64,000 bases of DNA from Sutcliffiella cohnii (lineage in GTDB: Bacteria > Bacillota > Bacilli > Bacillales > Bacillaceae_I): NCBI RefSeq assembly GCF_002250055.1, contig NZ_CP018866.1, positions 2,348,501-2,412,500 of the forward strand, read 5' to 3'. Under the pieces are notes generated by a model, which was not told the DNA's origin, did no database searches, and worked only from the letters and a program-made list of their open reading frames with translations. The translations under genes were made by a program, and so were the position numbers. Shown piece after piece: positions 35,209 to 44,458 of the stretch (position 1 is the stretch's first letter; every line of letters begins with the position of its first letter).

Positions 35209-36249
35209 ATGGAAGCCTATGTTGCGATTATCATCATCTGGTTGTTTTTGTTTTTATATGCGTTAGGTGGAGCGATAGATTTTGGCGCCGGATTTTGGTC
35301 CATGTTTTATATTGGACGGAAAGATACGACAGCAGCAAGCATCGCTAACTTGTACTTAAATCCTTCCTGGAAAGTAACGAATGTCTTCTTAGTATTATTT
35401 GTTGTAGGATTTGTCGGTTTATTTCCACATGCAGCCTTTACTTTAGGGTCGATCATGATTGTTCCTGTAAGCTTTGTGCTCATATTACTTATCATAAGAA
35501 GCGCTTTTATGGTGTATTCCTATTCGGTACAAAAGTATACGAAGCTATTCACTTACATTTCAGGAGTTACCGGTCTTTTAATTCCTGCACTGATGTTAAG
35601 TATACTTCCGATTATTATTGGTGGGTTTGTCGAAGTAGTTGGTGACCGTCACTATATTCTTTATGACAGACTGCTTACTAGCCCAACCCTTTATGCACAC
35701 ATCGGCTTTGGTTTATCTGCGGAATTATTTTTATCCTCCCTATTCCTTAGCGATTATGCGAGAGAAGCGAAAGCAATGGGAACTTATGAGGTATATAGAA
35801 GAAATGCTATTATCCTAGGGCCTATTATGCTTAGTATGGCTGTTGCTGCAACGATGACACTCATTCCAGAAGCGATGTGGATGGTTGAAAATATGGCTAG
35901 ACAATGGCACCTATTTGCATTAAGTCTTGTTGTTTTTTCCATTGGATATAGTGCACTATGGTGGCCTTCGAGGAAAGGACGGGTTGGGCAGCCACGGGTT
36001 GCTGTACTAATGATGGTCGTTCAAATAGCCTTAGCAAGCTTTGCCTATGGGTGGAGTCATATGCCTTATATCGTCTATCCAAAACTGACCCTTTATGATG
36101 CGTTTACAAATATCGAAATGTTTTATTCCCTCCTATGGGGATATGCAATCGGTATGGCGATTCTTTTGCCTTTATTCTATTGGTTTTGGCGCTTGTTTCT
36201 TAAAGATAAACGGTATCTTACAAACAAAAAAGTGGATGATGTACGGTAA
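35209..36249 (+). CDS. cydB: Cytochrome bd-type oxidase subunit II (YthB-like)
   Basis: 346-residue polytopic partner of subunit I. The N-terminal LGGAIDFGAGFWSM is the conserved subunit II start. Eight or more membrane helices follow, with QWHLFALSLVVFS and SYSVQKYTK. ATG 35209 is 8 bases after GAGGAGGG; ATG 35203 is too close. It is 17 bases after cydA and 15 before the first transporter gene, so all are one transcription unit. Confidence 0.9.
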   Translation: MEAYVAIIIIWLFLFLYALGGAIDFGAGFWSMFYIGRKDTTAASIANLYLNPSWKVTNVFLVLFVVGFVGLFPHAAFTLGSIMIVPVSFVLILLIIRSAFMVYSYSVQKYTKLFTYISGVTGLLIPALMLSILPIIIGGFVEVVGDRHYILYDRLLTSPTLYAHIGFGLSAELFLSSLFLSDYAREAKAMGTYEVYRRNAIILGPIMLSMAVAATMTLIPEAMWMVENMARQWHLFALSLVVFSIGYSALWWPSRKGRVGQPRVAVLMMVVQIALASFAYGWSHMPYIVYPKLTLYDAFTNIEMFYSLLWGYAIGMAILLPLFYWFWRLFLKDKRYLTNKKVDDVR

Positions 36250-36264
36250 CTAGGAGGACAAACG

Positions 36265-38001
36265 GTGATGCAACTAAAAGATATGGCCAAAAAACAGAAA
36301 ATGGGCACATATTCTCTTTCATTTACTGCGTTTGTAATTGGTGGTATGACGGTAACGCAAGCTTTATTAATTGTGTCTATCGTCAAGCACATTTTTTTAG
36401 AAGAGAAGCCGTTTTCAGCTGTTACTTTGCAACTAGTAGCCCTTCTAGCTGTGTTTACAGTAAGGGGGCTATTCACCTATATTCATGGGAAAATCGGGAT
36501 CGGGATGGCATCTAAAGTAAAACGTGAGTTTCGTCAATCATTAATAACGAAGTATACTAATAACCCTATTCAAACATCAATCAAAGGACAATCAGGTAAA
36601 CGAGTAACTCTTATTACCGATGTTGTGGACGAAATCGATCCTTACTTTAGTAAATATTATCCGCAAAGAATTTTATCATCCATTGTATCACTCATTCTAT
36701 TAACGGCCGTTTTTTGGCAAAACTGGGTTTCAGGCGTCATTATGGTTGTGACGGCTCCCCTCATTCCTATTTTTATGATTATTATTGGTAAAAAAACAGA
36801 AAAAAAGGCGAACGAACAATTGGAGAAACTCACTGCCCTTGCAGGAAAATTTCTTGATAGCTTACAAGGTTTAATCACATTGAAGCTTTTCGGAAAAGGG
36901 AGTGAGGAAGCAGCAAACATAAAAACGAGTAGCATGGATTATCGTACCGCAACAATGGATGTACTTAAATTCGCTTTCCTTTCATCGCTCGTACTCGAAC
37001 TCATTTCGATGCTTGGAATTGCGTTAATTGCATTCGAAGTTGGACTTCGACTTGTTATTTTTCAAAACATCTCTTTTTTTGCAGCCTTTTTTGTTCTGGC
37101 TATTGCTCCTGAATTTTATAAAACGTTGAAGGATGTCGGCAGTGCCTTCCATGCAGGTAAAGGTAGTATGGCTGCTGCGAAAAAAATAAGTCAAGAGCTC
37201 GAGGAATCTAATCAGATCATCCAATGGGGCAACGAACGATTATCAGATGCAGCTGACCCTCCAAGCATTCAGCTGAACAATCTTTCTTTTTCGTATGGAG
37301 AGGATTATTTTTCTTTACAGAATATCAATGCCACATTTGAACCCTATAGCCAAATTGCCATTGTTGGACCAAGTGGTTCTGGCAAAACGAGCTTACTTCA
37401 TTTAATAGCTGGATTGTACTTGCCTTCGACTGGAGAAATGTTAATTAATAATCAGCCTCTTTTTACCTATGATGAAAGAGAATGGTTCGACAAACTTATT
37501 TATATCTCACAGGATCCCTACATTTTTTCAGGCACCATTAAAGACAATATTCTCATTGCCTGCCCTGGGAAAGAAATCTCCGAAGACGAGCTTACGTATG
37601 TAATAGAAAAAGCTGGGCTAACAGAGCTTATAGACCAATTAGAAGATGGTACAAACACTTACATAGGGGAAGGTGGTAGAGGTTTATCTGGTGGAGAAAG
37701 ACAGCGAATCGCACTTGCTCGTGCCTTTTTAAAGAGGCCTCAGATTATATTGTTTGATGAGCCAACCGTCGGATTAGATCTTTATACAGAAGGCATTCTA
37801 CAAAAATCAATAGAAGAGCTGTCTCAAAACGCGACGATTATTACCGTTGCACACCGATTACATACGATCAAACGAGCAGACTGTATTTTGTATCTTGAAA
37901 ACGGGACTTTAGTTGGGAAAGGTACTCATAAAGAGCTGCTGGAGAATACGCACGATTATATGACGATGATAGAAGAACAGCAAGGAGATGTTGCTGGATG
38001 A
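36265..38001 (+). CDS. cydC: Thiol reductant ABC exporter subunit, first half (CydC/CydD-type)
   Basis: 578-residue ABC half-transporter needed to assemble cytochrome bd, exporting cysteine/glutathione-like thiols or binding haem. Six membrane helices in the first half, then a nucleotide-binding domain with Walker A GPSGSGKTSL, signature LSGGERQRIALA, Walker B IILFDEPTVGLD and the His switch VAHRL. GTG 36265 has AGGAGG 7 bases upstream; ATG 36268 is also possible. It overlaps the next gene by 4 bases. B. subtilis naming is used; in E. coli this half is called CydD. Confidence 0.88.
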   Translation: MMQLKDMAKKQKMGTYSLSFTAFVIGGMTVTQALLIVSIVKHIFLEEKPFSAVTLQLVALLAVFTVRGLFTYIHGKIGIGMASKVKREFRQSLITKYTNNPIQTSIKGQSGKRVTLITDVVDEIDPYFSKYYPQRILSSIVSLILLTAVFWQNWVSGVIMVVTAPLIPIFMIIIGKKTEKKANEQLEKLTALAGKFLDSLQGLITLKLFGKGSEEAANIKTSSMDYRTATMDVLKFAFLSSLVLELISMLGIALIAFEVGLRLVIFQNISFFAAFFVLAIAPEFYKTLKDVGSAFHAGKGSMAAAKKISQELEESNQIIQWGNERLSDAADPPSIQLNNLSFSYGEDYFSLQNINATFEPYSQIAIVGPSGSGKTSLLHLIAGLYLPSTGEMLINNQPLFTYDEREWFDKLIYISQDPYIFSGTIKDNILIACPGKEISEDELTYVIEKAGLTELIDQLEDGTNTYIGEGGRGLSGGERQRIALARAFLKRPQIILFDEPTVGLDLYTEGILQKSIEELSQNATIITVAHRLHTIKRADCILYLENGTLVGKGTHKELLENTHDYMTMIEEQQGDVAG

Positions 38002-39722
38002 CGGAATTAAAATTCGTAATCAAGACGATGTTCATCGAACGAAAAGATATGTACATTTCGATACTATTTGGAGTGCTTGCTGGAATATCCACGGTTGCCG
38101 TGTTTGCAGACAGTGCCTATCTCGTTTCGAAGGCAGCACTACTTCCACCGCTTTATATACTCGTCATTTTTGTAGCTCTGTTAAAATTATTCACCGTCAT
38201 CCGTGCCTTTAGTAGGTACGCGGAACGCTATTACTCACACAAGGCTACCTTTACAATACTTAGTAATTTAAGGACCTATTTCTTTACGAAACTAGAACCA
38301 CTTGCCCCTTCCCTTTTTCAAAGGTTTCGGAGTGGTGACTTGTTAGCTAGGGTTGTTGGTGATGTAGAAAGCTTGCAGCATTTTTTTCTACGCGTTTATT
38401 ATCCACCAATTGTCATGCTCGTTGTTTTTCTTACGACGATTATTTTCACAGCCATATTTTCCTTGCCTGTTGCATTAATTCTGTTAACTGGACTAATCAT
38501 AACCGGGTTTTGTCTTCCGCTTATTTTTGCTATGAAACAGCGGGGCATCCAATCAAACATACGACAGATTCGCACTCAACTATCTACGGACACTACCGAA
38601 TTATTATATGCCTTTTTAGATTTAAAACTTTATCAGAAGTTATCTATTAAAGAAAAGGCACTGAGTCAAACCTCAGATGTTTACATTGGGGAGCAACAAG
38701 ATAGAGGAAAACAGGAACAATTAAACTTTGCCATCAATCACTGGGTTTCTCTCGTTACTTCCTGGTCTGTACTCGCTTTAGGGGCTTACTTAGTATCTTT
38801 GAGAGAGCTTGATGGAGTTTTTTTAGCAATGCTTGTTCTCGTCTCACTAACGGTTTTTGAGACGGCAGCTCCTATGACAGAGGCACCGAGTTATTTCGAA
38901 GATTCCAGAAATGCTTCAAGTCGGCTATTTTCTATCATAGATGAAGCGCAGAACCAACAAAAACTCAAAGGCAAAAACAGTTTAGTAGAGCTAAATAAAG
39001 CACCGGAAATGGAATGCAAAAACGTGAATTTTTATTTTCCAGGAGAATCGCGCCCTACTCTATGTAATGTTTGTCTAGTGTTACCGAGCGGTTCCAAAAC
39101 GGCAATCGTTGGCCCAAGTGGTTCTGGAAAATCTACATTGCTTCATCTATTACTAAACCTTTATCCACCGTCTAGTGGAACAATTAAGAAACAGGGGCAA
39201 TCGTTAGCGGATTTAGATGAAGATCAGCTCTGGAAAAACATCTCCCCTGTTCTCCAAAGCAATCATTTCTTTTATGGTACGGTTAGAGATAACTTAAAGC
39301 TTGCAGGTAAAAATATATCTGACGAGGAAATGATTGAAATATTATCAAGTGTAAAACTAGATCACCTATCGTTAGACTCGACCATTTTAGAAAAAGGAGG
39401 CAATCTTTCAGGTGGCGAAAAACAGAGGCTTGCTATTGCAAGAGCTATGCTTAAGAAAGGGAGCCTTTTGTTACTTGATGAACCAACCTCGTCTGTTGAT
39501 CCCATTACAGAACAGCGAGTGATGAATAGGTTATTTACCCAAGCAAAAGGGAACACGATTGTTCTCATCAGCCACAAACTAACCGGGTTAGAACGGATGG
39601 ACCAAATCATCGTGATGGATAAGGGAACAATTATCGAAAGTGGAACATTCCACGATTTAATGGAAAGAAAAGGCTATTTTTATGAAATGAAGAAGATAGA
39701 AAAGAGTGTTTTTTATAACTAG
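37998..39722 (+). CDS. cydD: Thiol reductant ABC exporter subunit, second half (CydD/CydC-type)
   Basis: 574-residue partner half-transporter. The membrane domain has the RAFSRYAERYYSHKATFTIL segment typical of this subunit. The ATPase domain shows GPSGSGKSTLLH, LSGGEKQRLAIA, LLLLDEPTSSVD and ISHKL. The ATG overlaps the preceding stop as ATGA, and AAGGAGATG lies upstream. Last gene of the operon; a terminator with an extended palindrome follows about 120 bases later. Confidence 0.88.
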   Translation: MTELKFVIKTMFIERKDMYISILFGVLAGISTVAVFADSAYLVSKAALLPPLYILVIFVALLKLFTVIRAFSRYAERYYSHKATFTILSNLRTYFFTKLEPLAPSLFQRFRSGDLLARVVGDVESLQHFFLRVYYPPIVMLVVFLTTIIFTAIFSLPVALILLTGLIITGFCLPLIFAMKQRGIQSNIRQIRTQLSTDTTELLYAFLDLKLYQKLSIKEKALSQTSDVYIGEQQDRGKQEQLNFAINHWVSLVTSWSVLALGAYLVSLRELDGVFLAMLVLVSLTVFETAAPMTEAPSYFEDSRNASSRLFSIIDEAQNQQKLKGKNSLVELNKAPEMECKNVNFYFPGESRPTLCNVCLVLPSGSKTAIVGPSGSGKSTLLHLLLNLYPPSSGTIKKQGQSLADLDEDQLWKNISPVLQSNHFFYGTVRDNLKLAGKNISDEEMIEILSSVKLDHLSLDSTILEKGGNLSGGEKQRLAIARAMLKKGSLLLLDEPTSSVDPITEQRVMNRLFTQAKGNTIVLISHKLTGLERMDQIIVMDKGTIIESGTFHDLMERKGYFYEMKKIEKSVFYN

Positions 39723-39843
39723 GCTGTTTTAATAACTGTGGAGCATTAGAAAAAGTTAAAAGTTAATAATAATTAATATAATCTCCTTGATTTACATTGA
39801 TGATATAGTAAAAACTGTAATTTTCCTTCCACTAAACCGCTTA

Positions 39844-39890
39844 ACTTCAACAAGAAAAGGCACAAATCCTCAGTGCCTCTTTTTGTTGAA
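39844..39890 (+). terminator. Terminator and dispersed repeat copy 3
   Basis: TTCAACAAGAAAAGGCAC (39846-39863) pairs with GTGCCTCTTTTTGTTGAA (39873-39890), a nearly complete 18-bp palindrome. It ends the cyd transcript and shares the TTCAACAA/TTGTTGAA ends with the other repeat copies. Confidence 0.75.
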
Positions 39891-39997
39891 TATTCGCATC
39901 ATTTAGTTGAACAAGACGATATAGACTCTTTAACTAGTAAACTTTAATAAAATCACAATAAAGTTTGGGGTTTTCACCCAATTCTCTTAATGTACAA

Positions 39998-40444
39998 TTA
40001 TGGAATTTTAATAGTTACTTCTAATTGAATATCCACATTTCCTTGAATTGCTCGGCTAATCATAAAAGATTTTTCAGCTTTTTCAGCAAGCTTTTGTACC
40101 ACTTTTTTGTCTCGATCGGAAGCATTTTGTTTCAAAACTATTTCTGGTCGATGGATAATTTTTTTATATGTAAATACTCCATTGGTTACATCAACAATTG
40201 CTTCTGATTCCATCGTTAACCCATCTTTCTCTATCTGACTACGTTCCATCATCGCAGCTAGGGTAATTATGTAACATGTCGCTGCTGCCCCAAGGAGCAT
40301 TTCGTCAGGATTTGTGCCAATACCAGGTCCGTCCATTTCTTTTGGTATAGAAATTTTTGTTTTTAATTGCTCGGCTTCGATTTTCCCTACATCATTACGT
40401 AGCCCTGGCCAATGTGCCTTTAAATGAAAATGATGTTCTGCCAT
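39998..40444 (-). CDS. OsmC-family protein
   Basis: 148-residue OsmC/YmaD-like protein; such proteins reduce organic peroxides with two cysteines. The first Cys is present in LLGAAATCYIITLAAMM. At the later position, where homologues I recall have a second Cys, this sequence has KSFMISRAIQGN with Phe, so it may use one Cys or be inactive. AAGGAGAAG precedes the ATG. Single gene. Confidence 0.85.
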   Translation of the reverse strand: MAEHHFHLKAHWPGLRNDVGKIEAEQLKTKISIPKEMDGPGIGTNPDEMLLGAAATCYIITLAAMMERSQIEKDGLTMESEAIVDVTNGVFTYKKIIHRPEIVLKQNASDRDKKVVQKLAEKAEKSFMISRAIQGNVDIQLEVTIKIP

Positions 40445-40666
40445 TTTTCACTTCTCCTTGCATTCAATTTTATTTTATTTATAAATAACACCTTCTCGAA
40501 TTGTTCTAATCTTAAATAATATAAATTTCACGCCTAGTCATAGCCTTGTCATGTTTGACCATGTTTTTATTTACCTAACCATACCAGTTTTAGATACAAT
40601 AATTATAACATTTCTTGTTGAGCTGACCTGCCTGATATAATAACTTCAAGTACACTTTTTCACACG

Positions 40667-41203
40667 CTACTTGAATTCGGATATTATTTGGTGCAATAGC
40701 CTTTTACTTTTTTCATCCTTTATTCTATATGGCCGACCAATTTCTTCATAGATTTTCTTTTCTTCTAGTAACTGCTTTGGATGTAAGACTTTTGCTTTTA
40801 TTCCTTGTAGCTGGAAATAGTCCGGCATAAGGGAATCGTCTCGCCATACCCATTCTGGTAAACCATTCATAATAAGGTTGCCATCAACATCGTATGTCAA
40901 GTATCCAATACTAATAACTACATTATTCTTAAGAAAATCAGATTGCCTATTACGAAATTCCTCCCCGACAGGTTTTCGTTCATAACCAGCCTTTAGAAGT
41001 GCATCCTCTAATAGTTCTCTATTTGTTATCCACGTTTTTATATCAATATCACTATGTGGTCGTGTAACCTTACCAAGCATGAAATCAATTGCCCAACCTC
41101 CACGTAACCAAAAGTCAGCATCGAGATTATCAAAAATTTTACTGATTTCATATAATACCTTTAATTGTGTTTGGGTCTGCTCATCAACATTTTCTAGTTT
41201 CAT
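40667..41203 (-). CDS. Nucleotidyltransferase, ANT(2'')/LinB-like family
   Basis: 178-residue protein with nucleotidyltransferase motif LRGGWAIDFMLGKVTRPHSD near 33-52 followed by IDI. The RGGWA..F variant is typical of PF10706 aminoglycoside/lincosamide adenylyltransferase-like proteins. Chromosomal members often have unknown substrates, so resistance should not be assumed. GGAGG lies upstream. Single gene. Confidence 0.8.
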   Translation of the reverse strand: MKLENVDEQTQTQLKVLYEISKIFDNLDADFWLRGGWAIDFMLGKVTRPHSDIDIKTWITNRELLEDALLKAGYERKPVGEEFRNRQSDFLKNNVVISIGYLTYDVDGNLIMNGLPEWVWRDDSLMPDYFQLQGIKAKVLHPKQLLEEKKIYEEIGRPYRIKDEKSKRLLHQIISEFK

Positions 41204-41500
41204 ATAATATTCAATCCTCCATTAGTTCAATAGCTCAATTCCCATTAGCCCCGATATCTGTCACTTAAATGGTAACATAATATTCCAAAATTAAATGGAG
41301 TTGTAATCATTAGAAAAAGGCGACCCAATTGGATCACCTTATTCAACTATTGCATTCGTTATTTGAGAAGACAATAGTAAACATTAACCCCTTCCAACTT
41401 CACATCTAAAGTTATAGTAACTGGACATTCTCTTTATGCTCAATTAAGTGAGAGACTTAGAAAAGAGTTTTACCAGAAATACTTTTGATTGAACAACCGC
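41204..41500. other. Gene-free spacer
   Basis: About 300 bases upstream of the nucleotidyltransferase gene. I see no coding frame, repeat or structured element. Confidence 0.4.
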
Positions 41501-41534
41501 AAGAGCAACAACTTTGGGAGTGTTGCTCTTTTCA
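41501..41534. terminator. Hairpin, probable terminator
   Basis: AAGAGCAACA/TGTTGCTCTT perfect 10-bp stem with a 10-base loop. It has TTTC on the plus side and no clear T run on the minus side, so the direction is uncertain. Confidence 0.55.
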
Positions 41535-41625
41535 ATTCTCCCACCAGTTAGCTTAAGGACATTTCTTCACAATATTTTCATTTGGTTCACCAAGACTTAT
41601 CGTTTTCACATATCAAATTCTTTAT

Positions 41626-41778
41626 TTACTGGACTTCCCATTTGAATTTTCCATTATACTGTTTAAGTTGTTTTTTCACTTGTTCCAATTCATAAAAACT
41701 TGAATGTGCTCTTTTGACAATTTCTTCATCAGTTTTACCTTCTTTTAGAAGAGCCCTAATAAGTTCATATCTTGATGC
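41626..41778 (-). pseudogene. In-frame tail: second copy of the C-terminal module of the upstream gene
   Basis: Follows the stop of the 98-residue gene in the same reading frame. The 50 residues (RYELIRALLKEGKTDEEIVK and on) repeat the C-terminal module of that gene (RYSIVRTLIQMGKTDQEIVN). It has no start of its own. It looks like the end of a formerly longer two-module protein cut by a stop codon. Confidence 0.6.
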
Positions 41779-42075
41779 TTAAAACTCAAAATAACCACGA
41801 TATACATTAAGCTGATTTCTTATGTCTTTTAATTCAACATAGCTGGTTGTTGCTATATTAACAATCTCTTGGTCTGTTTTGCCCATTTGTATAAGAGTTC
41901 TAACAATGCTATATCTTTGGTTTACTTGACCTGTCGCATATCCTATTCCCCATCCGTCATTCCAAGCTATATCGTAGCATTCTTTACAAGGAAGACACTC
42001 TTCTTCCTTCTCTTTAACTAATCCCAATAGTAATGGTAATGAAATTAATATTAAAAGAAATAATGCTTGTCTCAT
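41779..42075 (-). CDS. Secreted or membrane-anchored small protein, 98 aa
   Basis: N-terminal hydrophobic anchor (ALFLLILISLPLLLGLV), then a Cys-containing linker (ECLPCKEC, two CxxC-like spacings) and a C-terminal module with GKTDQEIVNIATTSYVELKD. I do not recognise the family. ATG 42075 follows AAAGGTG. The frame after its TAA continues with a second copy of the C-terminal module, so the gene may be truncated. Confidence 0.6.
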   Translation of the reverse strand: MRQALFLLILISLPLLLGLVKEKEEECLPCKECYDIAWNDGWGIGYATGQVNQRYSIVRTLIQMGKTDQEIVNIATTSYVELKDIRNQLNVYRGYFEF

Positions 42076-42134
42076 AAAAGTCACACCTTTTTTTACCTTA
42101 GTATGACCTTTTAGTTCACTACATGAGTCAAAAA

Positions 42135-42539
42135 CTAACTAATTGGTTCTTCAGTTTCCCTTACAATCATCCATTTTTGGTTTATTAATCTCCAATTTTC
42201 AATGGTAAATAACCTTGCTAATACATCCTTGTCTTTTACAATCAATTGTTCATAAAACACTACTGCAGCTTCGTTATTCCGTAGTCGAATAACTCTATTT
42301 TCAAACCTCTTATTGGCACCTATAAAATGTTTAACCGATTGCTCCATACCATTCAATGCCTCTTTTTTTGTAAAAAAAGTAGGTTTATCATTTCCACTAT
42401 TAAAAAAAGCTACATAATAATCTTCTGTCATTCTATCTACTGAGGATGTGTCGCCTGAACTCATTGCATCATTCCAGTCACTGATAAATTCATCATGCAT
42501 TTTAGTAAATTCATATAAGCGATTTTGTAATTCGAGCAT
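42135..42539 (-). CDS. NTF2/SnoaL-like or DUF4440-like protein
   Basis: 134-residue protein with the layout of NTF2-like folds: N-terminal helices (FTKMHDEFISDWNDAMSSGD), then a beta-rich end (RNNEAAVVFYEQLIV, RLFTIENWRLINQKWMIV). Catalytic residues are not obvious. AAAAGGAGAGG precedes the ATG. The family call is by fold pattern only. Confidence 0.55.
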   Translation of the reverse strand: MLELQNRLYEFTKMHDEFISDWNDAMSSGDTSSVDRMTEDYYVAFFNSGNDKPTFFTKKEALNGMEQSVKHFIGANKRFENRVIRLRNNEAAVVFYEQLIVKDKDVLARLFTIENWRLINQKWMIVRETEEPIS

Positions 42540-42635
42540 AATTAAAACCTCTCCTTTTAATCTTATTTGTTGTTAAATTCGGCAAAGGTATTGGTATTCC
42601 TTTTTTCACCATATACTGTTAGTAGCTTAAATTCC

Positions 42636-42672
42636 ATAAAAAAAGAGCATTTCTCATTATTAAAGAAACGCA
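42636..42672 (-). terminator. Terminator of the GNAT gene
   Basis: On the minus strand GCGTTTCT, loop, AGAAATGC, then TCTTTTTTT, directly after the GNAT stop. Confidence 0.75.
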
Positions 42673-42697
42673 CTAGTTTGTTGATAAACAAATAGAT

Positions 42698-43159
42698 TTA
42701 TAAATAAAGTTCCATTTCATTTTGTTTTTTAGTAAAACCCATTTTTCGGTATAGAGGTTCCCCATCCTCAGAGGCGTGCAGCCATATACGTTTAACCCCA
42801 CTATTTTTACACTCTTCAATACATTGATTAAGTAATATTTTTGCTAAACCCCTTCCACGATATTTAGGAACGGTGTACATATTAAGAATGTATGCTTCAA
42901 GCCCTTCCAAATTCTCTAAATATGGTGGTCTTTTAAATAGAACCATACCACTTATACCTACAATTTCCCCATTTGTTTCTGCCGTATATGATATAAATTC
43001 ATTGTTTGAAAGGGAAGTTAGTAAATATTGCCTTGTTGAAGCTTCCAAAAGTTGTTCTTCATTAGGAGTATTTATTTCACCTAATTCCCTTAAAAGGGCT
43101 AACCGTAATTTTATTATAGAATCAATATGATCAAGGGAAACTTTAGTCAATTTAAACAT
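42698..43159 (-). CDS. GNAT N-acetyltransferase
   Basis: 153-residue acetyltransferase. The acetyl-CoA loop VPKYRGRGLAKILL is near 100-113, preceded by EAYILNMYT and followed by RIWLHASEDGEPLYRKMGF. ATG 43159 has GAGGTG 6 bases upstream; the longer frame adds residues without support. The substrate is unknown. Confidence 0.85.
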   Translation of the reverse strand: MFKLTKVSLDHIDSIIKLRLALLRELGEINTPNEEQLLEASTRQYLLTSLSNNEFISYTAETNGEIVGISGMVLFKRPPYLENLEGLEAYILNMYTVPKYRGRGLAKILLNQCIEECKNSGVKRIWLHASEDGEPLYRKMGFTKKQNEMELYL

Positions 43160-43407
43160 TATAAACACCTCATTACTTTTGGACTCTTTCATTTGCCTTT
43201 TTGTTAATTTAGGAGACTTTTCTTCTTCAACTCCACAGCTGTTAGCTTTATTAGCTCAAAAATAGAAACGATAATCCACAATTAATAATAAATGTAATAA
43301 TGTAAAGTTATTTTTTATCAAAGAATATTTGATCTAATATCTTAAAAACTTAAGTATAAATAAGTGAAAATCCTACTTTGACCATCACATCGGTTAATTG
43401 TATATTT

Positions 43408-43554
43408 TTACTGAAAAATACCGAACAGCCAAATTACAAGGTACATTGGAATTGCAACAATAATTCCTCCAGCTAGTATATAACCAATGGACTTTATGAT
43501 GAATTTAATAACATCATATATAGCTCCCGCTAAGTCATCTACAAATTTCACCAT
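43408..43554 (-). CDS. Small membrane protein, 48 aa
   Basis: Short frame with GGGAGGG 7 bases before its ATG. The product has an N-terminal amphipathic part (VDDLAGAIYDVIKFIIK) and a hydrophobic segment (AGGIIVAIPMYLVIWLFGIF). Size and shape resemble small phage-type or bacteriocin-like membrane peptides, but I recognise no family. Confidence 0.55.
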   Translation of the reverse strand: MVKFVDDLAGAIYDVIKFIIKSIGYILAGGIIVAIPMYLVIWLFGIFQ

Positions 43555-43723
43555 TAATAAACCCTCCCGTAACTTCCTTATCTTCTAATACAATTAATCT
43601 TCGAAAATCTAACTATATATAACCAAATTAATATTTTGAAATTTCCCAATGTTTAGTTTGGGCTATGTAATACTTTTCATTAGTGAAACAAGGAGGTACA
43701 AGTCCAATGGTAAAAAAATAATA

Positions 43724-43776
43724 TGAGAAAATCTCAAAATATTTTAATAACATTAGAATACCATGTAGATTTTCTC
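43724..43776. repeat. Perfect 10-bp inverted repeat GAGAAAATCT / AGATTTTCTC
   Basis: Arms at 43724-43733 and 43767-43776 flank 33 bases. A (TA)n run of about 20 bases follows at 43789-43808, before the truncated MBL gene. Could be an old mobile-element end or a terminator; no proof. Confidence 0.35.
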
Positions 43777-43824
43777 TTTCATAGAATGAATATATATATA
43801 TATATATAGAAGAGGAAAAATAAC

Positions 43825-43974
43825 ATGTTAAATAAATTAAGTGAAACTATTTATTATTTATCCAATCAAGATGATAGAGAAAGACCAACATTAGGACTGG
43901 TATGTGGTGATCAATATAGTCTAATAATAGATTATATTCTAAGGTTTACCAGCGGGCGCTTACGCTGTATATAA
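43825..43974 (+). pseudogene. 5' fragment of an MBL-fold metallohydrolase gene
   Basis: Starts with GAAGAGG and ATG. The first 36 residues (LSETIYYLSNQDDRERPTLG, LVCGDQYSLIID) match the N-terminal beta strands of MBL-fold hydrolases. The frame then changes to unrelated sequence and stops within 14 codons, just where IS1595-like sequence begins. The rest of the gene is not found in the window. Consistent with insertion and deletion. Confidence 0.6.
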
Positions 43975-44428
43975 AAAATTGGTGTGTCGAGTGGCAAGAG
44001 ACCGACAAAAAGTAACATACTCAAAAGTCGTTGGTCAGGGACGTATTGTAAAAACTTGCTTAGAAGAAGCTATTGGGTCTAAACTAACTACTTCAAATGT
44101 TCTTTGTACCGATGCTTGGCGGGCATTTTTGACTTATGCAAAAGAAAAAAGACTGGAGCATTATAGATATAAATCGGATCGTAAGAAATGTGTTCGAGGA
44201 GTTTACCATATTCAAAATGTGAATAGTTATCATAGTCATAGACTGGTTAAATCGGTATAATGGTGTGGCTACAAAGTATCTTGACCATTATTTGAGTTGG
44301 TTTCAATTTCTAGTCCAAATTAGGCATCGTAATGACGACACAACTGTAAATATGATGATTGTTGAGATCTGTCTGTTCTCTACTTATGAGACCTATGATA
44401 AACTTAGCTTATTAGAATTTCCCAAATA
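43938..44428 (+). mobile_element. IS1595-family transposase remnant
   Basis: 5'-truncated and frameshifted transposase. Frame one (to about 44225) contains VARDRQKVTYSKVVGQGRIV, NVLCTDAWRAFLTYAKEK and GVYHIQNVNSYHSH. A second frame continues with DWLNRYNGVATKYLDHYLSW and FQFLVQIRHRND to the TAA at 44428. These are the characteristic C-terminal motifs of IS1595-type transposases. No start and no clear inverted repeats are visible, so it cannot move by itself. Confidence 0.8.
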
Positions 44429-44458
44429 AACATCAAAATTAAAAGGTGGGATGAGTAA

